The notes under the pieces were generated by a model. That model had not been told where the DNA came from and did no database searches. It was given only the letters and a program-made list of their open reading frames with translations. Shown here one piece after another: positions 34,157-43,017 of a stretch of 58,532 bases of DNA. The first letter of the stretch is position 1. Every line of letters begins with the position of its first letter. The translations under genes and the position numbers were made by a program. The stretch is from Thioalkalivibrio sulfidiphilus (GTDB lineage Bacteria; Pseudomonadota; Gammaproteobacteria; Ectothiorhodospirales; Ectothiorhodospiraceae): positions 13,455-71,986 of the forward strand of contig NZ_KB898936.1 in the NCBI RefSeq assembly GCF_000377945.1, read 5' to 3'.

Positions 34157-34636
34157 ATGAAACAGGAAGCCAAGGCCAGCGCCCGGGGACCGACCGCCCA
34201 GTACGTGACCTTCCGCCTCGCGGAAGAGACCTATGCGATCAACGTGATGCAGGTGCAGGAAGTGCTGCGTGTCAGCGAGATCGCGCCGGTGCCGGGTGCT
34301 CCCCATTATGTGCTGGGTATCGTCAACCTGCGCGGCAACGTGGTCACCGTCATCGACGCCCGTCGTCGCCTGGGCCTGGAGCCCCGGGAGCCCGATGATG
34401 CCTCGCGGGTGGTGATCATCGAGGTCAGCAACCAGGTGGTGGGTATCCTGGTGGACAGCGTGGCCGAGGTCATCGAACTTGGCGCCGCCGAGATCGAGCC
34501 CGCGCCCAATGTCGGCAACGACGAGAGTTCCAAGTACATCCAGGGCGTGGCCAGCCGCGACGGCGAGCTGACCATCGTGGTGGATCTCAACAAGCTGCTC
34601 TCGGAAGAAGAGTGGGCGGAGATGGCCAGTCTGTAA
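34157..34636 (+). CDS. cheW: CheW, chemotaxis coupling protein
   Basis: The 159-residue protein has the classic CheW sequence: YVTFRLAEETYAINVMQVQE, LGIVNLRGNVVTVIDARRRL, VGILVDSVAEVIEL and DGELTIVVDLNKLL. It links receptors to CheA in the array. A 95-base gap separates it from the ParP-like gene, so it may have its own expression control. Confidence 0.96.
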   Translation: MKQEAKASARGPTAQYVTFRLAEETYAINVMQVQEVLRVSEIAPVPGAPHYVLGIVNLRGNVVTVIDARRRLGLEPREPDDASRVVIIEVSNQVVGILVDSVAEVIELGAAEIEPAPNVGNDESSKYIQGVASRDGELTIVVDLNKLLSEEEWAEMASL

Positions 34637-34690
34637 GCCCGGCCCGAAACCGCCCGCAGGATCCTTACAGGATCCGGGAGGTTGAAAGTC

Positions 34691-34897
34691 ATGGTGGATT
34701 TCGATCCGGTGCCCCCCGTGCACCCCAGCTGGCCCAGCCGGCCGGTACCCGAGGAGGGCGACGAGAAGGGCAGGTATCCGCGCTCACCCACACCCGAGCC
34801 CAGGGACGAGGACGAGGAACAGGCACCGGAGGAGGAGACGCCGCGTCGACCGCCTCCCGATGATTCGACCGGTCGTAACATTGACGAGTACGTATGA
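34691..34897 (+). CDS. Small acidic, proline-rich protein of unknown function
   Basis: A 68-residue frame with a strong GGGAGG site 10 bases upstream, overlapping the next gene by ATGA. It starts MVDFDPVPPVHPSWPSRP, is rich in Glu, Asp and Pro through the middle, and ends GRNIDEYV. The good ribosome-binding site, coupling and place between cheW and the DUF2802 gene argue that it is real. No domain is recognised; it looks disordered with a possible C-terminal binding motif. Confidence 0.65.
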   Translation: MVDFDPVPPVHPSWPSRPVPEEGDEKGRYPRSPTPEPRDEDEEQAPEEETPRRPPPDDSTGRNIDEYV

Positions 34898-35301
34898 TCA
34901 CTCCCCTGATGCTGCTGGCCGTTGCGGCCCTGGTATTCGCCGCCATCGCCGCAGGTGTCGCCCTGTGGGCCATGGTTCGGGTGCGCCGTCTCGGCCGCCG
35001 GGTGATGATCCAGGAGACCGCCCTGCTGTCCCTGCGCGGCGCGCTGAGCGCGGTGTGCTCCAGCGAGATGGCCACCGACCAGAGACAGGCGGAGGTGGAG
35101 CGCCGGCTTCGCCAGCTGGCGGAACAGCAGGAGCAGCTGCTGCTGCGAGATCCAGACCAGGGCCCCTACCAGCATGCCATGCGCCTGGCCTCCCAGGGCG
35201 CCAGCCGCGAGGAACTCATGAAGACCTGCGGCCTGACCCGCGGCGAGGCAGACCTGCTACTTGCCCTGCATGGTGGCAGCGGAGTTGCCCGCAAGGGGTG
35301 A
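34894..35301 (+). CDS. DUF2802 membrane-anchored protein
   Basis: The 135-residue protein has one N-terminal membrane helix (LMLLAVAALVFAAIAAGVAL), a coiled-coil segment (about residues 40-90, MATDQRQAEVERRLRQLAEQ) and the conserved C-terminal ASQGASREELMKTCGLTRGE-ADLLLALHG stretch of DUF2802. The family is found at the end of this chemotaxis cluster in Pseudomonas (PA1465 type). Function unknown; possibly a polar membrane partner of the array. Confidence 0.85.
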   Translation: MITPLMLLAVAALVFAAIAAGVALWAMVRVRRLGRRVMIQETALLSLRGALSAVCSSEMATDQRQAEVERRLRQLAEQQEQLLLRDPDQGPYQHAMRLASQGASREELMKTCGLTRGEADLLLALHGGSGVARKG

Positions 35302-35322
35302 TGCATAAGCTGTGAGGGGTTC

Positions 35323-35352
35323 GATGGGCGCGCTGCGCTTCGCCCATCCTAC
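35323..35352. repeat. Single REP hairpin between convergent genes
   Basis: GATGGGCGCGCTGCGC...GCCCATCCTAC between the DUF2802 gene and the FlhB-like gene, where it may end both transcripts. The heptamer array at 35357 follows. Confidence 0.8.
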
Positions 35353-35356
35353 CAAG

Positions 35357-35384
35357 CACTTCCCACTCCTCACTTCTCACTTCT
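35357..35384. repeat. Four-unit heptamer array overlapping the FlhB-like stop codon
   Basis: CACTTCC, CACTCCT, CACTTCT, CACTTCT in register. On the minus strand these read AGAAGTG-type units, and the TGA stop (35372-35370) and the last four codons (RSEK) of the FlhB-like gene lie inside them. Confidence 0.92.
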
Positions 35385-35654
35385 GTACGGCGTTCTCCCG
35401 CTCAGGAAATACACGAACGCCAGCACTTCGGCGACCGCCACGTAGAGGTTTTCCGGGATTTCGTCGCCCAGGGGGACCTGGGATAGCGCCGCAGTGAGCA
35501 GGGCGTCCTCGTGCACGGGCACATCGTGTTCGCGGGCGATCTCGAGAATGCGTTCGGCCACCTGGCCGACGCCGCTGGCGGTGATACGAGGGGCGTTGCG
35601 GCCGCTGTAGTGCAGGGCCACGGCCTTGCGGGGTGGTTTGCGGCGTTCGCTCAT
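35370..35654 (-). CDS. FlhB C-terminal-domain-like protein (FhlB/FlhX type)
   Basis: The 94-residue soluble protein aligns with the part of FlhB after NPTH: KAVALHYSGRNAPRITASG, AREHDVPVHEDALLTAAL, LGDEIPENLYVAVAEVLAFV. There is no membrane part and no NPTH. Such detached domains (FlhX in Helicobacter) can replace the cleaved FlhB fragment in substrate switching. It overlaps the end of fliK (ATGA), so it is made with the hook-length ruler. The last residues and stop are encoded by a heptamer repeat, suggesting the original C-terminus was replaced. Confidence 0.9.
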   Translation of the reverse strand: MSERRKPPRKAVALHYSGRNAPRITASGVGQVAERILEIAREHDVPVHEDALLTAALSQVPLGDEIPENLYVAVAEVLAFVYFLSGRTPYRSEK

Positions 35655-36892
35655 GCGTGATCGTCCAGCAGGGGGCGCTGGGGCCTGGCCTCGGTCGGGG
35701 CAGGGGGGGCGCCGGCATGGCAGCCCAGGTCCTTCACCTCGAGACGCCGGTTCTCCAGGGACTTCATCAGGCGCGGCAGCTCGGCGCGGATGCGTCCCAC
35801 GGTCTCCTCGTTCTCCGCCCAGAAACGGGTGCGTACCTGATCGCCGGTAACAGAGATGCGTACCCGCACAGGCCCCAGTTCCGGCAGGTCCAGGGCGAAC
35901 TCTGCCCGCCAGCTGGCCTGTTCTTCAGCTTCCGGCTGATCCGGTTCTCGTTCCAGCAGCAGGTGCACCAGGTCGATGCCGTTGCCGCTTCGCAGGGGCA
36001 GTTCCATCAGCCAGCGGGGAAGCCCCGACTCCGAACTCTCCGCGCTGCTCCACTGGTGCAGTGCGAGCCGGGCCAGTGCCGATTCGGCCCGGCTGCGCAG
36101 GGTCTCCAGCAGCGCCTCGCGACCCAGCAAGGCCGGTGGGGTCTCGATGCGGGGCTGGGGCGAGGGTAAGGCGCCGGGTCTGGGCGGCGGTGTGTCCACG
36201 GGGCGGGTGCCTGGCAGGGCGGCGGACGGCGGGCCGGGAAGCGCGCGCAGCCGGGTGGCCAGGGACAGCAGGGCAGACTTGAGATTGGCGGCCGGGCCGG
36301 CGGCGCTGCCTGCCGCGACGGCGGCAAGGCCGGCCTCGTGGAACAGGCCCGAGGCCTGCACGGCCTGCCGCAGGCCCTCCGGGCGGGTGGCCTGATCGGC
36401 GGTGGGCAGTTGCCGGAAAAGCTGCTCGACGGCATCCCGGACACCGGGGGGCAACTCCGCGAGACGCGCGGGCTGTTGCTGCAGGGCCCAGAGGGCGGAG
36501 AGCAGGGCGGTCTGACCGCCCTGAGCGGGCAACAGGCTGGACAGCCAGCTGGCGGCCCCGGGGAGCGCGATGCCCGGGGCAGGGTGGGCTGGGGCAGGGC
36601 GGGCGGAGGCATCGGCTGCGACAGCCGGCAAGGCTGCGCCGCCGCGCTCCACCAGGGCCAGTACTGGCTGAGCGCCGGCGCGCACCACCTGCAGGGTCAG
36701 GCGGTTGCCCTCGGCGGGTGTCTGGGGGAGTTTCAGGGCGAGTTCCAGGCCGCCAACCCGCACCAGGGTGCCCTCGCCGGGCGGGGCAGGTTTCACCACG
36801 GTGGCCTGCAGCAGCTGACCCACCTGCCAGTCGAGACCGGCGGGACGGGGTGAGGCCAGGGTGACTTTCAGGGCCGGCGGGGGGATCTGCAT
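35651..36892 (-). CDS. fliK: FliK, flagellar hook-length control protein
   Basis: The 413-residue protein is Ala/Pro-rich through the middle, as ruler proteins are, and has the FliK C-terminal domain (WRAEFALDLPELGPVRVRIS, GDQVRTRFWAENEETVGRI, LENRRLEVKDLGC). It measures the hook and acts on FlhB to switch export. The ATG at 36892 gives MQIPPPALKVTLASP; the frame extends upstream only through a MITE. The MITE ends 5 bases from the ATG plus its TA duplication and appears to supply the ribosome-binding site. Confidence 0.88.
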   Translation of the reverse strand: MQIPPPALKVTLASPRPAGLDWQVGQLLQATVVKPAPPGEGTLVRVGGLELALKLPQTPAEGNRLTLQVVRAGAQPVLALVERGGAALPAVAADASARPAPAHPAPGIALPGAASWLSSLLPAQGGQTALLSALWALQQQPARLAELPPGVRDAVEQLFRQLPTADQATRPEGLRQAVQASGLFHEAGLAAVAAGSAAGPAANLKSALLSLATRLRALPGPPSAALPGTRPVDTPPPRPGALPSPQPRIETPPALLGREALLETLRSRAESALARLALHQWSSAESSESGLPRWLMELPLRSGNGIDLVHLLLEREPDQPEAEEQASWRAEFALDLPELGPVRVRISVTGDQVRTRFWAENEETVGRIRAELPRLMKSLENRRLEVKDLGCHAGAPPAPTEARPQRPLLDDHA

Positions 36893-36899
36893 CAGGCTA

Positions 36900-37162
36900 G
36901 TGTCCTGTCTGGTAAATATCTTGCCATTTAGCGCGGCTGCGCGGGCATGTGGCAAGGCACGCTTGTGCAGGAATGGCCACACCCATTTCAAGCAAGCGTA
37001 ACACCGCCACATGCCCGCACAGCCACGCCCGGAGGGAGCCCCGCAAATGCGCCAATGCGGCGTTGCACACCTTGCCAAGGGCTTGCCATTGCCTGCAGTG
37101 TGCGCCTTGCCTTGGCGCTTTTGCGGGGCTCTGAATGGCAAGATAGTTACCAGACAGGACAC
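36900..37162. mobile_element. 263-bp MITE, IS630/mariner type, inserted at a CTAG target
   Basis: Terminal inverted repeats of 29 bp (36900-36928 and 37134-37162) differ at one position, starting GTGTCCTGTCTGGTAA. They are flanked by TA on both sides within C-TA...TA-G, the TA duplication at CTAG that IS630-type transposases make. Inside are two further stems: 36935-36953 with 37006-37024 (18 of 19 paired) and 37036-37055 with 37112-37131 (about 19 of 20). No transposase is encoded. The element fills most of the gap between fliK and the phosphatase gene. Confidence 0.88.
36902..36907 (-). promoter_or_regulatory. Ribosome-binding site of fliK supplied by the MITE end
   Basis: On the minus strand CAGGAC from the MITE terminal repeat places AGGA 10 bases before the fliK ATG. 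No other Shine-Dalgarno-like sequence lies between the MITE and the start codon. Confidence 0.5.
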
Positions 37163-37275
37163 TAGTATACTGCGCGGTGGCCGTGCGGGGCAGTCAGGAT
37201 CCATGCCCTTGCAAAGCCGGGGCCCTGGTGTCATGGTGACGCGCGACTCACAAACCCGACAGGATTCGATCAACG

Positions 37276-37752
37276 ATGGTGAATGTGCTGTTTGTCTGCA
37301 TGGGCAATATCTGCCGCTCTCCCATGGCCCACGGCGTGTTCGAGCGGCAGGTGAATGAGGCGGGTCTGGGCCACCTGGTGCGCGTGGATTCGGCTGGCAC
37401 CCATGCCTATCACGTGGGATCCCCGCCCGATGAACGCGCCCAGCGCACCGCCATGAGCCGCGGTGTGGATCTGAGCCGGCAGCGGGCGCGCCTGCTGGAG
37501 GCCGATGATTTCGAGCGCTATGACTACGTGCTGGTCATGGACGAGGAGAACCTGCACAACGCGCTGCGCATCTGCCCCGAGGGGTATCGGGACCGGGTGC
37601 GCCTGTTGCTGGAATTCGCCGAGGCACGTGACGAGCGGGAGGTTCCGGATCCTTACTATGGCGGCAATGCCGGGTTCGAACGGGTGTTCGACATGGTCGA
37701 GGATGCGGTGGAGGGGCTCATGGCCCATCTGCGCCGGCAGCACGGTCTCTAG
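37276..37752 (+). CDS. Low-molecular-weight protein-tyrosine phosphatase
   Basis: The 158-residue protein has the P-loop FVCMGNICRSPMA (Cys8, Arg14) and the general-acid loop VPDPYYGG, the defining parts of LMW-PTPs. It would dephosphorylate phosphotyrosine or a related substrate in the cytoplasm. In exopolysaccharide loci such enzymes act on Wzc-type kinases, but none is nearby, so its substrate is unknown. The upstream region is interrupted by the MITE. Confidence 0.93.
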   Translation: MVNVLFVCMGNICRSPMAHGVFERQVNEAGLGHLVRVDSAGTHAYHVGSPPDERAQRTAMSRGVDLSRQRARLLEADDFERYDYVLVMDEENLHNALRICPEGYRDRVRLLLEFAEARDEREVPDPYYGGNAGFERVFDMVEDAVEGLMAHLRRQHGL

Positions 37753-37769
37753 CCCGCATATTTCACCAA

Positions 37770-37800
37770 GGCGGCCATTTGGCCGCCCTGTTTGCTTTTA
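37770..37800. terminator. Terminator between the phosphatase gene and rne
   Basis: GGCGGCC (37770-37776) and GGCCGCC (37781-37787) pair around ATTT, followed by CTGTTTGCTTTTA. It lies 17 bases after the phosphatase stop and downstream of rne on the other strand. Confidence 0.75.
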
Positions 37801-37822
37801 CCTGACGATCAGGAATCCTTGA

Positions 37823-40669
37823 TCAGCCCGGAGTCTGCTCCTTTGGCTTCTCCGACGCGCCCGATTCCCGGGACGCTGCCTTGTCGGTGCTTGTGGGTGC
37901 AGACACCGGTGCAGATGCCGGTGCCGGGGACGCGGCTGAAGGCGCGGGTGCCTGAGCCGCTGGTGCGGGTGGCCGATTGCCGGATTCACCACCGCCGCCC
38001 TGGGCCGAAGCGGGACGCGCCTGGTCCGAGGGCGGGGCCTCGCGGGGTGCGCTGCTGGCCGCGGGCGCTACCGGTTTTGGTGTCGCCGGAGCGGGTGCCG
38101 GGCTGGGGGCGGGTGCGATCTGGCCGCTTGGAGCCGCAGCCGGGGGCCTGGTCACCGGTGCAGGCGACGGTGCAGCGGCGCCGGCCGCAGCGGCCGGCGC
38201 CTCGCTCCGGGGTGCCGGCTTGGGGCCTGCCTCGCCGGAGGGCTGGGTCGATGCCTGGCCTGTGCCTTGGCCCGTGCTCTGGGTCTGGGGCTGGCTCACG
38301 GGTTGTGACGGGGGCTGGCTACTCGAACCCGACGGGGCCGCAGGCTGCTCGGCGGCAGGCCTGCTTTCCCGGGCCGGGGCGCGGGATTCACCGCGTTCAC
38401 TCGCCTGGGGCTTGTCAGACTCGCTGCGGGGACGCTCGGCGGGCTTGCGCTCACCGCCCTGGCCGGCTTCGCCAGAGGGGGCGGCGCCACGGGATTCCCC
38501 GCCGTTGCCGCCCTCGTCACCCTGACGCTGCTGGTCAGCGCCGCGCTCGCCACCGCCGCGGCGGCGGCGCCGTCCGCCGCGCCGCCCGCGGCTGCGGCCA
38601 CCACCTTCTCCGCCGGTTTCCTGTCGCTCTGCGCTGCTGTCAGCGGTCTGGCTTGTCTCGCGGACAGGTTTCTCGCGTGCGGGTTTTTCGATGGCAGGCT
38701 TCTCGGCGGCCGGTGCCTTCTCGGCAGTGGGCTTTTCCAGAGCCGGTCTTTCCTGCGCGGGTTTTTCCTGGCTGGGGCGGGGGCGGCCTTCGCCCGTATC
38801 CTCGCGGCGACGATCCCGGGTGCTGCTGCGACGACGACCGCGGCCGCCGCGTTCAGCCTCGCTGTCCCGGGTATCACGTCCGCCACGGCCGGTGCTGCTG
38901 CGCCGGGTGCGGGACTTGCTCTCTTCGGTTTCCGTCTCGGCCTCGCTGCGCGGGGCTCCGGCGAACAGGCTGCTCCAGATGCGCGCGAAAAAGCCGGGCT
39001 GGGCCACGGGCACCTGTGCCCGTGCGGGGGCCTCCACGGGTTCCGGGCTCACCGGTGCCGGGGTGGCGGGGCGGATGGTCTGCACCGCGGCGCGTTCCAC
39101 CGGAGCGCTGAGCGGGCGCACCGTGATGGGCTCGGGCAGTTCCTCCTCGGGCAGCATCTGGTAGCTGCTCTTGCCGCGCAGTTCCTCGGGCATCTCGTCC
39201 ACGCGGATCCGGCGCACGTTGAAGTGGGGCGTGACCATGTCCGGGGTGGGCACCAGGGTGACCATCACGTCGTGGCGGCGCTCGATGCCGTTGACCGCAT
39301 CGCGCTTCTCGTTGAGCAGGAAGGTGGCGACATCCACCGGCAGCTGCGCGAGCACGCGGCCGGTCTTGTCCTTCATGGCCTCTTCCTCGATCAGGCGCAG
39401 CACCGACAGGGCCAGGGACTCGACGCTGCGGATGTGGCCATGGCCGCTGCAGCGGGGACAGACGATCTGGCTGGATTCGCCCAGGGAGGGGCGCAGGCGC
39501 TGGCGGGACATCTCCAGCAGGCCGAAGCGGGAGATGCGTCCCACCTGCACCCGGGCGCGGTCCATTTCGAGCGCGTCGCGCAGGCGGTTTTCCACCTCCC
39601 GCTGGTTCTTGGCGGGACCCATGTCGATGAAGTCGATGACGATCAGGCCGCCCAGGTCCCGCAGGCGCAGCTGGCGGGCGATCTCATCGGCCGCCTCCAG
39701 GTTGGTGTTGAGCGCGGTCTCCTCGATGTCGCTGCCCTTGGTGGCGCGGGCGGAGTTCACGTCGATGGAGATCAGGGCTTCCGTATGATCGATGACGATG
39801 GCACCGCCGGAGGGCAGGGAGACCTCCCGCTGGAAGGCCGCCTCGATCTGGCTCTCGATCTGGTAGCGGTTGAACAGGGGCACATGCTCTTCGTAGAGCT
39901 TGAGCTTGCGCAGGTTGTTGGGCATCACCTGCTGCATGAATTCCTGGGCCTGCTGATAGACCGCCGGGACATCGACGATGATCTCGGCGATGTCATTGCG
40001 CAGGTGGTCGCGCAGGGCGCGGATGATGACGTTGCTTTCCTGGTAGATCAGGAACGGACCCTTGCGCTTCTCGGCGGCCTCGGTGATGGCGGCCCACAGG
40101 GTCTTGAGGTATTCCAGGTCCCACTGCAGCTCTTCCACGCCACGGCCGACGCCCGCGGTGCGGGCGATCAGGCCCATGCCCGGGGGGACTTCCAGCTGGC
40201 TCAGGGCCTCGCGGATCTCGCTGCGGTCCTCGCCCTCGATGCGCCGGGAGACGCCGCCGGCACGGGGGTTGTTGGGCATCAGTACCAGGTACCGGCCGGC
40301 CAGGCTGATAAAGGTGGTCAGTGCCGCGCCCTTATTGCCGCGCTCTTCCTTTTCCACCTGGACGATGAGTTCCATGCCCTCCTTGACCAGGTCCTTGATG
40401 GATCCCTGGGGGCTGTCCTCATCGCCGGCGCCGGGCAGGCAACTGCGGGCGATTTCCTTTAGGGGGAGGAAGCCATGGCGCTCGGCGCCATAGTTGACGA
40501 AGGCGGCCTCGAGGCTGGGCTCAACCCGCGTGACGACGGCCTTGTAGACGTTGGCCTTTTTCTGCTCCCGGGAGGGGACTTCGATGTCCAGGTCGTAGAG
40601 TTTCTGGCCATCTACCATGGCCACACGCAGCTCTTCGGGCTGCGTGGCGTTGATCAGGATTCGCTTCAT
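37823..40669 (-). CDS. rne: Ribonuclease E
   Basis: The 948-residue endoribonuclease has the N-terminal catalytic half: [20 protein letters not shown], the S1 domain ([20 protein letters not shown]), the DNase-I-like subdomain with acidic residues ([13 protein letters not shown] and VIDFIDM), and the zinc link CPRCSGHG. The C-terminal half is a long Arg/Glu/Pro/Ala-rich scaffold, expected to bind membrane, RNA and degradosome partners. It processes rRNA and tRNA and starts mRNA decay. The ATG at 40669 follows a long leader; the preceding in-frame start adds no homology. Confidence 0.97.
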   Translation of the reverse strand: MKRILINATQPEELRVAMVDGQKLYDLDIEVPSREQKKANVYKAVVTRVEPSLEAAFVNYGAERHGFLPLKEIARSCLPGAGDEDSPQGSIKDLVKEGMELIVQVEKEERGNKGAALTTFISLAGRYLVLMPNNPRAGGVSRRIEGEDRSEIREALSQLEVPPGMGLIARTAGVGRGVEELQWDLEYLKTLWAAITEAAEKRKGPFLIYQESNVIIRALRDHLRNDIAEIIVDVPAVYQQAQEFMQQVMPNNLRKLKLYEEHVPLFNRYQIESQIEAAFQREVSLPSGGAIVIDHTEALISIDVNSARATKGSDIEETALNTNLEAADEIARQLRLRDLGGLIVIDFIDMGPAKNQREVENRLRDALEMDRARVQVGRISRFGLLEMSRQRLRPSLGESSQIVCPRCSGHGHIRSVESLALSVLRLIEEEAMKDKTGRVLAQLPVDVATFLLNEKRDAVNGIERRHDVMVTLVPTPDMVTPHFNVRRIRVDEMPEELRGKSSYQMLPEEELPEPITVRPLSAPVERAAVQTIRPATPAPVSPEPVEAPARAQVPVAQPGFFARIWSSLFAGAPRSEAETETEESKSRTRRSSTGRGGRDTRDSEAERGGRGRRRSSTRDRRREDTGEGRPRPSQEKPAQERPALEKPTAEKAPAAEKPAIEKPAREKPVRETSQTADSSAERQETGGEGGGRSRGRRGGRRRRRGGGERGADQQRQGDEGGNGGESRGAAPSGEAGQGGERKPAERPRSESDKPQASERGESRAPARESRPAAEQPAAPSGSSSQPPSQPVSQPQTQSTGQGTGQASTQPSGEAGPKPAPRSEAPAAAAGAAAPSPAPVTRPPAAAPSGQIAPAPSPAPAPATPKPVAPAASSAPREAPPSDQARPASAQGGGGESGNRPPAPAAQAPAPSAASPAPASAPVSAPTSTDKAASRESGASEKPKEQTPG

Positions 40670-41107
40670 GTAGGGTTTCTCGGAGGGTCGGGGTCGCCAC
40701 ACCGCCAGGGTTGCCGGGATCTCCGGCTTCTGTCTCCACGGGGTCGAGCGTGCGGGCGCGCATCAACAACAGCGCGCACAGGCACCACCATGAGAGCGTC
40801 AGTCCCATGGGTCTACCGGTGATGGAGGGGTGGGCAAGGTTGATCAATGAGAGCGCTCGGTTGCTATGCGTTCTTGCTGTGATCCCGGACGGTGAGGCCT
40901 GGCGCGGGGCCGGGAGATCGCCGTCCGGGGAAAATCGGTCGGTCACGGGGGGGAGGGCGTTTCGAAGGACACCGCAAGGAATAAGCCGGCGCGGAGGAAA
41001 ACTGCCGATCTATCCCACGTGACACTTCATGATACCAATCTGCAACAATGCGTTCAAACCCTTGATGGATCGGTTATTATCCCGATCCGCCTCAGCCACC
41101 CCGCGCC
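40670..41107. other. Divergent rne-rluC intergenic region, long rne leader
   Basis: A 438-base gap without a convincing gene. In E. coli rne has a 361-base autoregulated leader between the same two genes, and this gap is of the same order. For rluC a TATTAT box (41075-41080) and a GGATCGG/CCGATCC stem (41067-41088) are visible. No strong promoter is seen on the rne side. Confidence 0.5.
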
Positions 41108-42079
41108 ATGAAATCAGCCGATTCCCCACCCTCCAAAGTCACCCTGGTCCGGGTCGGATCCGGTCAGGCCGGCCAGCGCCTGGACAATTTCCTCCTGGGG
41201 CAGCTCAAGGGGGTGCCCAAGAGCCATGTCTATCGCCTGCTGAGGAAGGGGGAGGTACGGGTCAACAAGGGACGGGCGAAGCCCGATTACCGCGTCCAGG
41301 AGGGGGACCAGGTGCGCATCCCGCCGGTGCGCCAGGCCGCGAGCCCCCCGGATGACAGCCAGATGCCCCTACCCAGGGACCTGGCTGAGACCCTGCGCCG
41401 GGCGGTGCTGCTGGAGGACGAGGACCTGCTGGTGCTCAACAAGCCGGCGGGGCTCGCTGTGCACGGCGGCAGCGGGGTGAAACTTGGGCTCATCGAGGCC
41501 ATGCGACGCCTGCGGCCCCAGGCCGAATTCCTGGAACTGGCCCACCGGCTGGACCGGGAGACCAGCGGTTGCCTGGTGCTGGCCAAGCGCAGGGAGGCCC
41601 TGCTGGCCTTCCACGAGGCGCTCAAGTCCGGCGGGGTGGACAAGCACTACGTGACCCTGCTGGCCGGTGTCTGGCAGGGCGGCCCGCGCCGGGTCTCCGA
41701 GACCCTGGCCCGCAAGGGCCCCCGCACCCAGGTGCGCAAGGTGGAGGTCGACGAGGACGGCAAGCACGCCGAGAGTTTCTTCTTCCCGCGCCGGCATTTT
41801 GTCGACGCCACCCTCATGGGGGTTGAGATCGGCACCGGCCGCACCCACCAGATCCGGGTGCACGCCGCCCACGAGGGCTTCCCCGTGGCCGGCGACAGCC
41901 AGTACGGCGATTTCGAGTTCAACCGGCGCATGAAACGCCTGGGGCTCAAGCGCCAGTTCCTGCACGCCGAGACCCTGAGGTTCCAGCTGCCCGGCCATGA
42001 ACGTCTATATAAGATCCACGCCCCCCTGCCGGCGGATCTGGAGGCGGTGCTGGAACGGCTCGAGCCTTTGGATGTCTGA
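41108..42079 (+). CDS. rluC: RluC, 23S rRNA pseudouridine synthase
   Basis: The 323-residue enzyme has an N-terminal S4 RNA-binding domain (RLDNFLLGQLKGVPKSHVYR, RKGEVRVNKGRAKPDYRVQE) and the RluA-type catalytic domain with HRLDRETSG (catalytic Asp near residue 148), VLNKPAGLAVHGG and GTGRTHQIRVHAAH. RluC modifies U955, U2504 and U2580 in E. coli. Its place divergent from rne and upstream of a Gph-like phosphatase and an S49 peptidase is conserved in gammaproteobacteria, supporting RluC over RluD. Confidence 0.95.
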   Translation: MKSADSPPSKVTLVRVGSGQAGQRLDNFLLGQLKGVPKSHVYRLLRKGEVRVNKGRAKPDYRVQEGDQVRIPPVRQAASPPDDSQMPLPRDLAETLRRAVLLEDEDLLVLNKPAGLAVHGGSGVKLGLIEAMRRLRPQAEFLELAHRLDRETSGCLVLAKRREALLAFHEALKSGGVDKHYVTLLAGVWQGGPRRVSETLARKGPRTQVRKVEVDEDGKHAESFFFPRRHFVDATLMGVEIGTGRTHQIRVHAAHEGFPVAGDSQYGDFEFNRRMKRLGLKRQFLHAETLRFQLPGHERLYKIHAPLPADLEAVLERLEPLDV

Positions 42080-42093
42080 AAGCGGGTGAACTT

Positions 42094-42226
42094 CTGCCGC
42101 AGAGACGCGGAGACGCTGAGAACTCCATGAATCAAGTCTGTGGGTATACAGGAACGACTGCGATTCAACAGAACCGCGGTCATTTCATCATTCATTTCTC
42201 TGCGGCTCCGCGTCTCTGCGGCAAAC
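42094..42226. repeat. CGCAGAG-type inverted repeat between rluC and the HAD gene
   Basis: The left arm (42094-42122, starting CTGCCGCAGAGACGCGGAGA) and the right arm (42196-42226, ending GTCTCTGCGGCAAAC) are imperfect complements. Related elements are at 14026, 44072, 49711 and 50685. Confidence 0.8.
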
Positions 42227-42233
42227 GCACCTT

Positions 42234-42929
42234 ATGAGCATCATGTCATCCAGACCCTACCAACTCCTGGTGTTCGACTGGGACGGAACCCTGATGGATT
42301 CCGCCGCCCGGATCGTGTCCTGCCTGCGCGGGGCGATTGCCGATACCGGTGCCGAGGACCGGGACGAGCACGCACTGCGGGACATCATCGGTCTGGGGCT
42401 GGAGGAGGCCATCGCGACCCTGTATCCGGGTTCGGATGCAGGCTTCGTGCATGAATTTCGCACCGCCTACCGGGTGCATTTCCTGGAACGGGATGCCACG
42501 CCTTCGGCCCTGTTCCCGGGCATGGCGGAACTGCTGGCGGACCTGGAGTCGGCGGGCTACTGGCTGGCAGTGGCCACGGGTAAGTCGCGGCCGGGACTGG
42601 AACGGGTGCTGGAAGAGACCGGGCTCGGCCGGCATTTTCTCGCCACCCGCTGCGCCGATGAAACCTTTTCGAAACCCCATCCCGCCATGCTCAACGAGAT
42701 CATGGATGAGCTTGGGCTGATGCCCGCCGACACGCTCATGATCGGCGACAGCGAGTACGATATGCTCATGGCCAGCAACGCCGGTACTGACCGTCTCGGC
42801 GTGACTTATGGGGTGCATGGTGGGCAGCGATTGGCCCGGCACGCACCGGTGGCCCTGATGGATGATCTGCGGCACTTGCCCCAGTGGCTCTCTGGGAGTG
42901 GGAAGGGTGAATTGGGAAGTGCGAAGTAA
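42234..42929 (+). CDS. HAD-superfamily phosphatase, phosphoglycolate phosphatase-like
   Basis: The 231-residue protein has HAD motif I FDWDGTLMDS (nucleophile and acid Asp), motif II VATGKSR, the Lys in SKPHPAML, and motif III MIGDSEYDMLMA. It resembles the Gph-like enzyme next to rluC in many gammaproteobacteria; substrate is not certain. ATG at 42243 is an alternative start. The last residues (GKGELGSAK) and the TAA stop are encoded by the left arm of a heptamer repeat, so the native C-terminus seems to have been replaced. Confidence 0.9.
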   Translation: MSIMSSRPYQLLVFDWDGTLMDSAARIVSCLRGAIADTGAEDRDEHALRDIIGLGLEEAIATLYPGSDAGFVHEFRTAYRVHFLERDATPSALFPGMAELLADLESAGYWLAVATGKSRPGLERVLEETGLGRHFLATRCADETFSKPHPAMLNEIMDELGLMPADTLMIGDSEYDMLMASNAGTDRLGVTYGVHGGQRLARHAPVALMDDLRHLPQWLSGSGKGELGSAK

Positions 42930-43000
42930 GCCTGGTGCTTACGGCATTCCGCGATGGCCCAGAGTCTTTTTCCCACTTCCCCATTCCCACTTCTCACTTC
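42908..43000. repeat. Heptamer-based inverted repeat overlapping the HAD gene stop
   Basis: The left arm GAATTGGGAAGTGCGAAGTA (from 42908) contains the TAA stop of the upstream gene. The right arm (42971-43000) ends TTCTCACTTC, 18 bases before the next start. It is the sister copy of the element at 23293-23389. Confidence 0.87.
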
Positions 43001-43017
43001 AAAAAAGGTTTGACTCT

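Noticed and set aside
35370-35654. FlhB-like gene as a truncated pseudogene of flhB
   Set aside because: It has its own coupled start, a complete C-domain and conserved core residues; only its last few codons come from a repeat.
36947-37165. Short frames inside the MITE
   Set aside because: The sequence is fully explained by inverted repeats and has no ribosome-binding site or homology.
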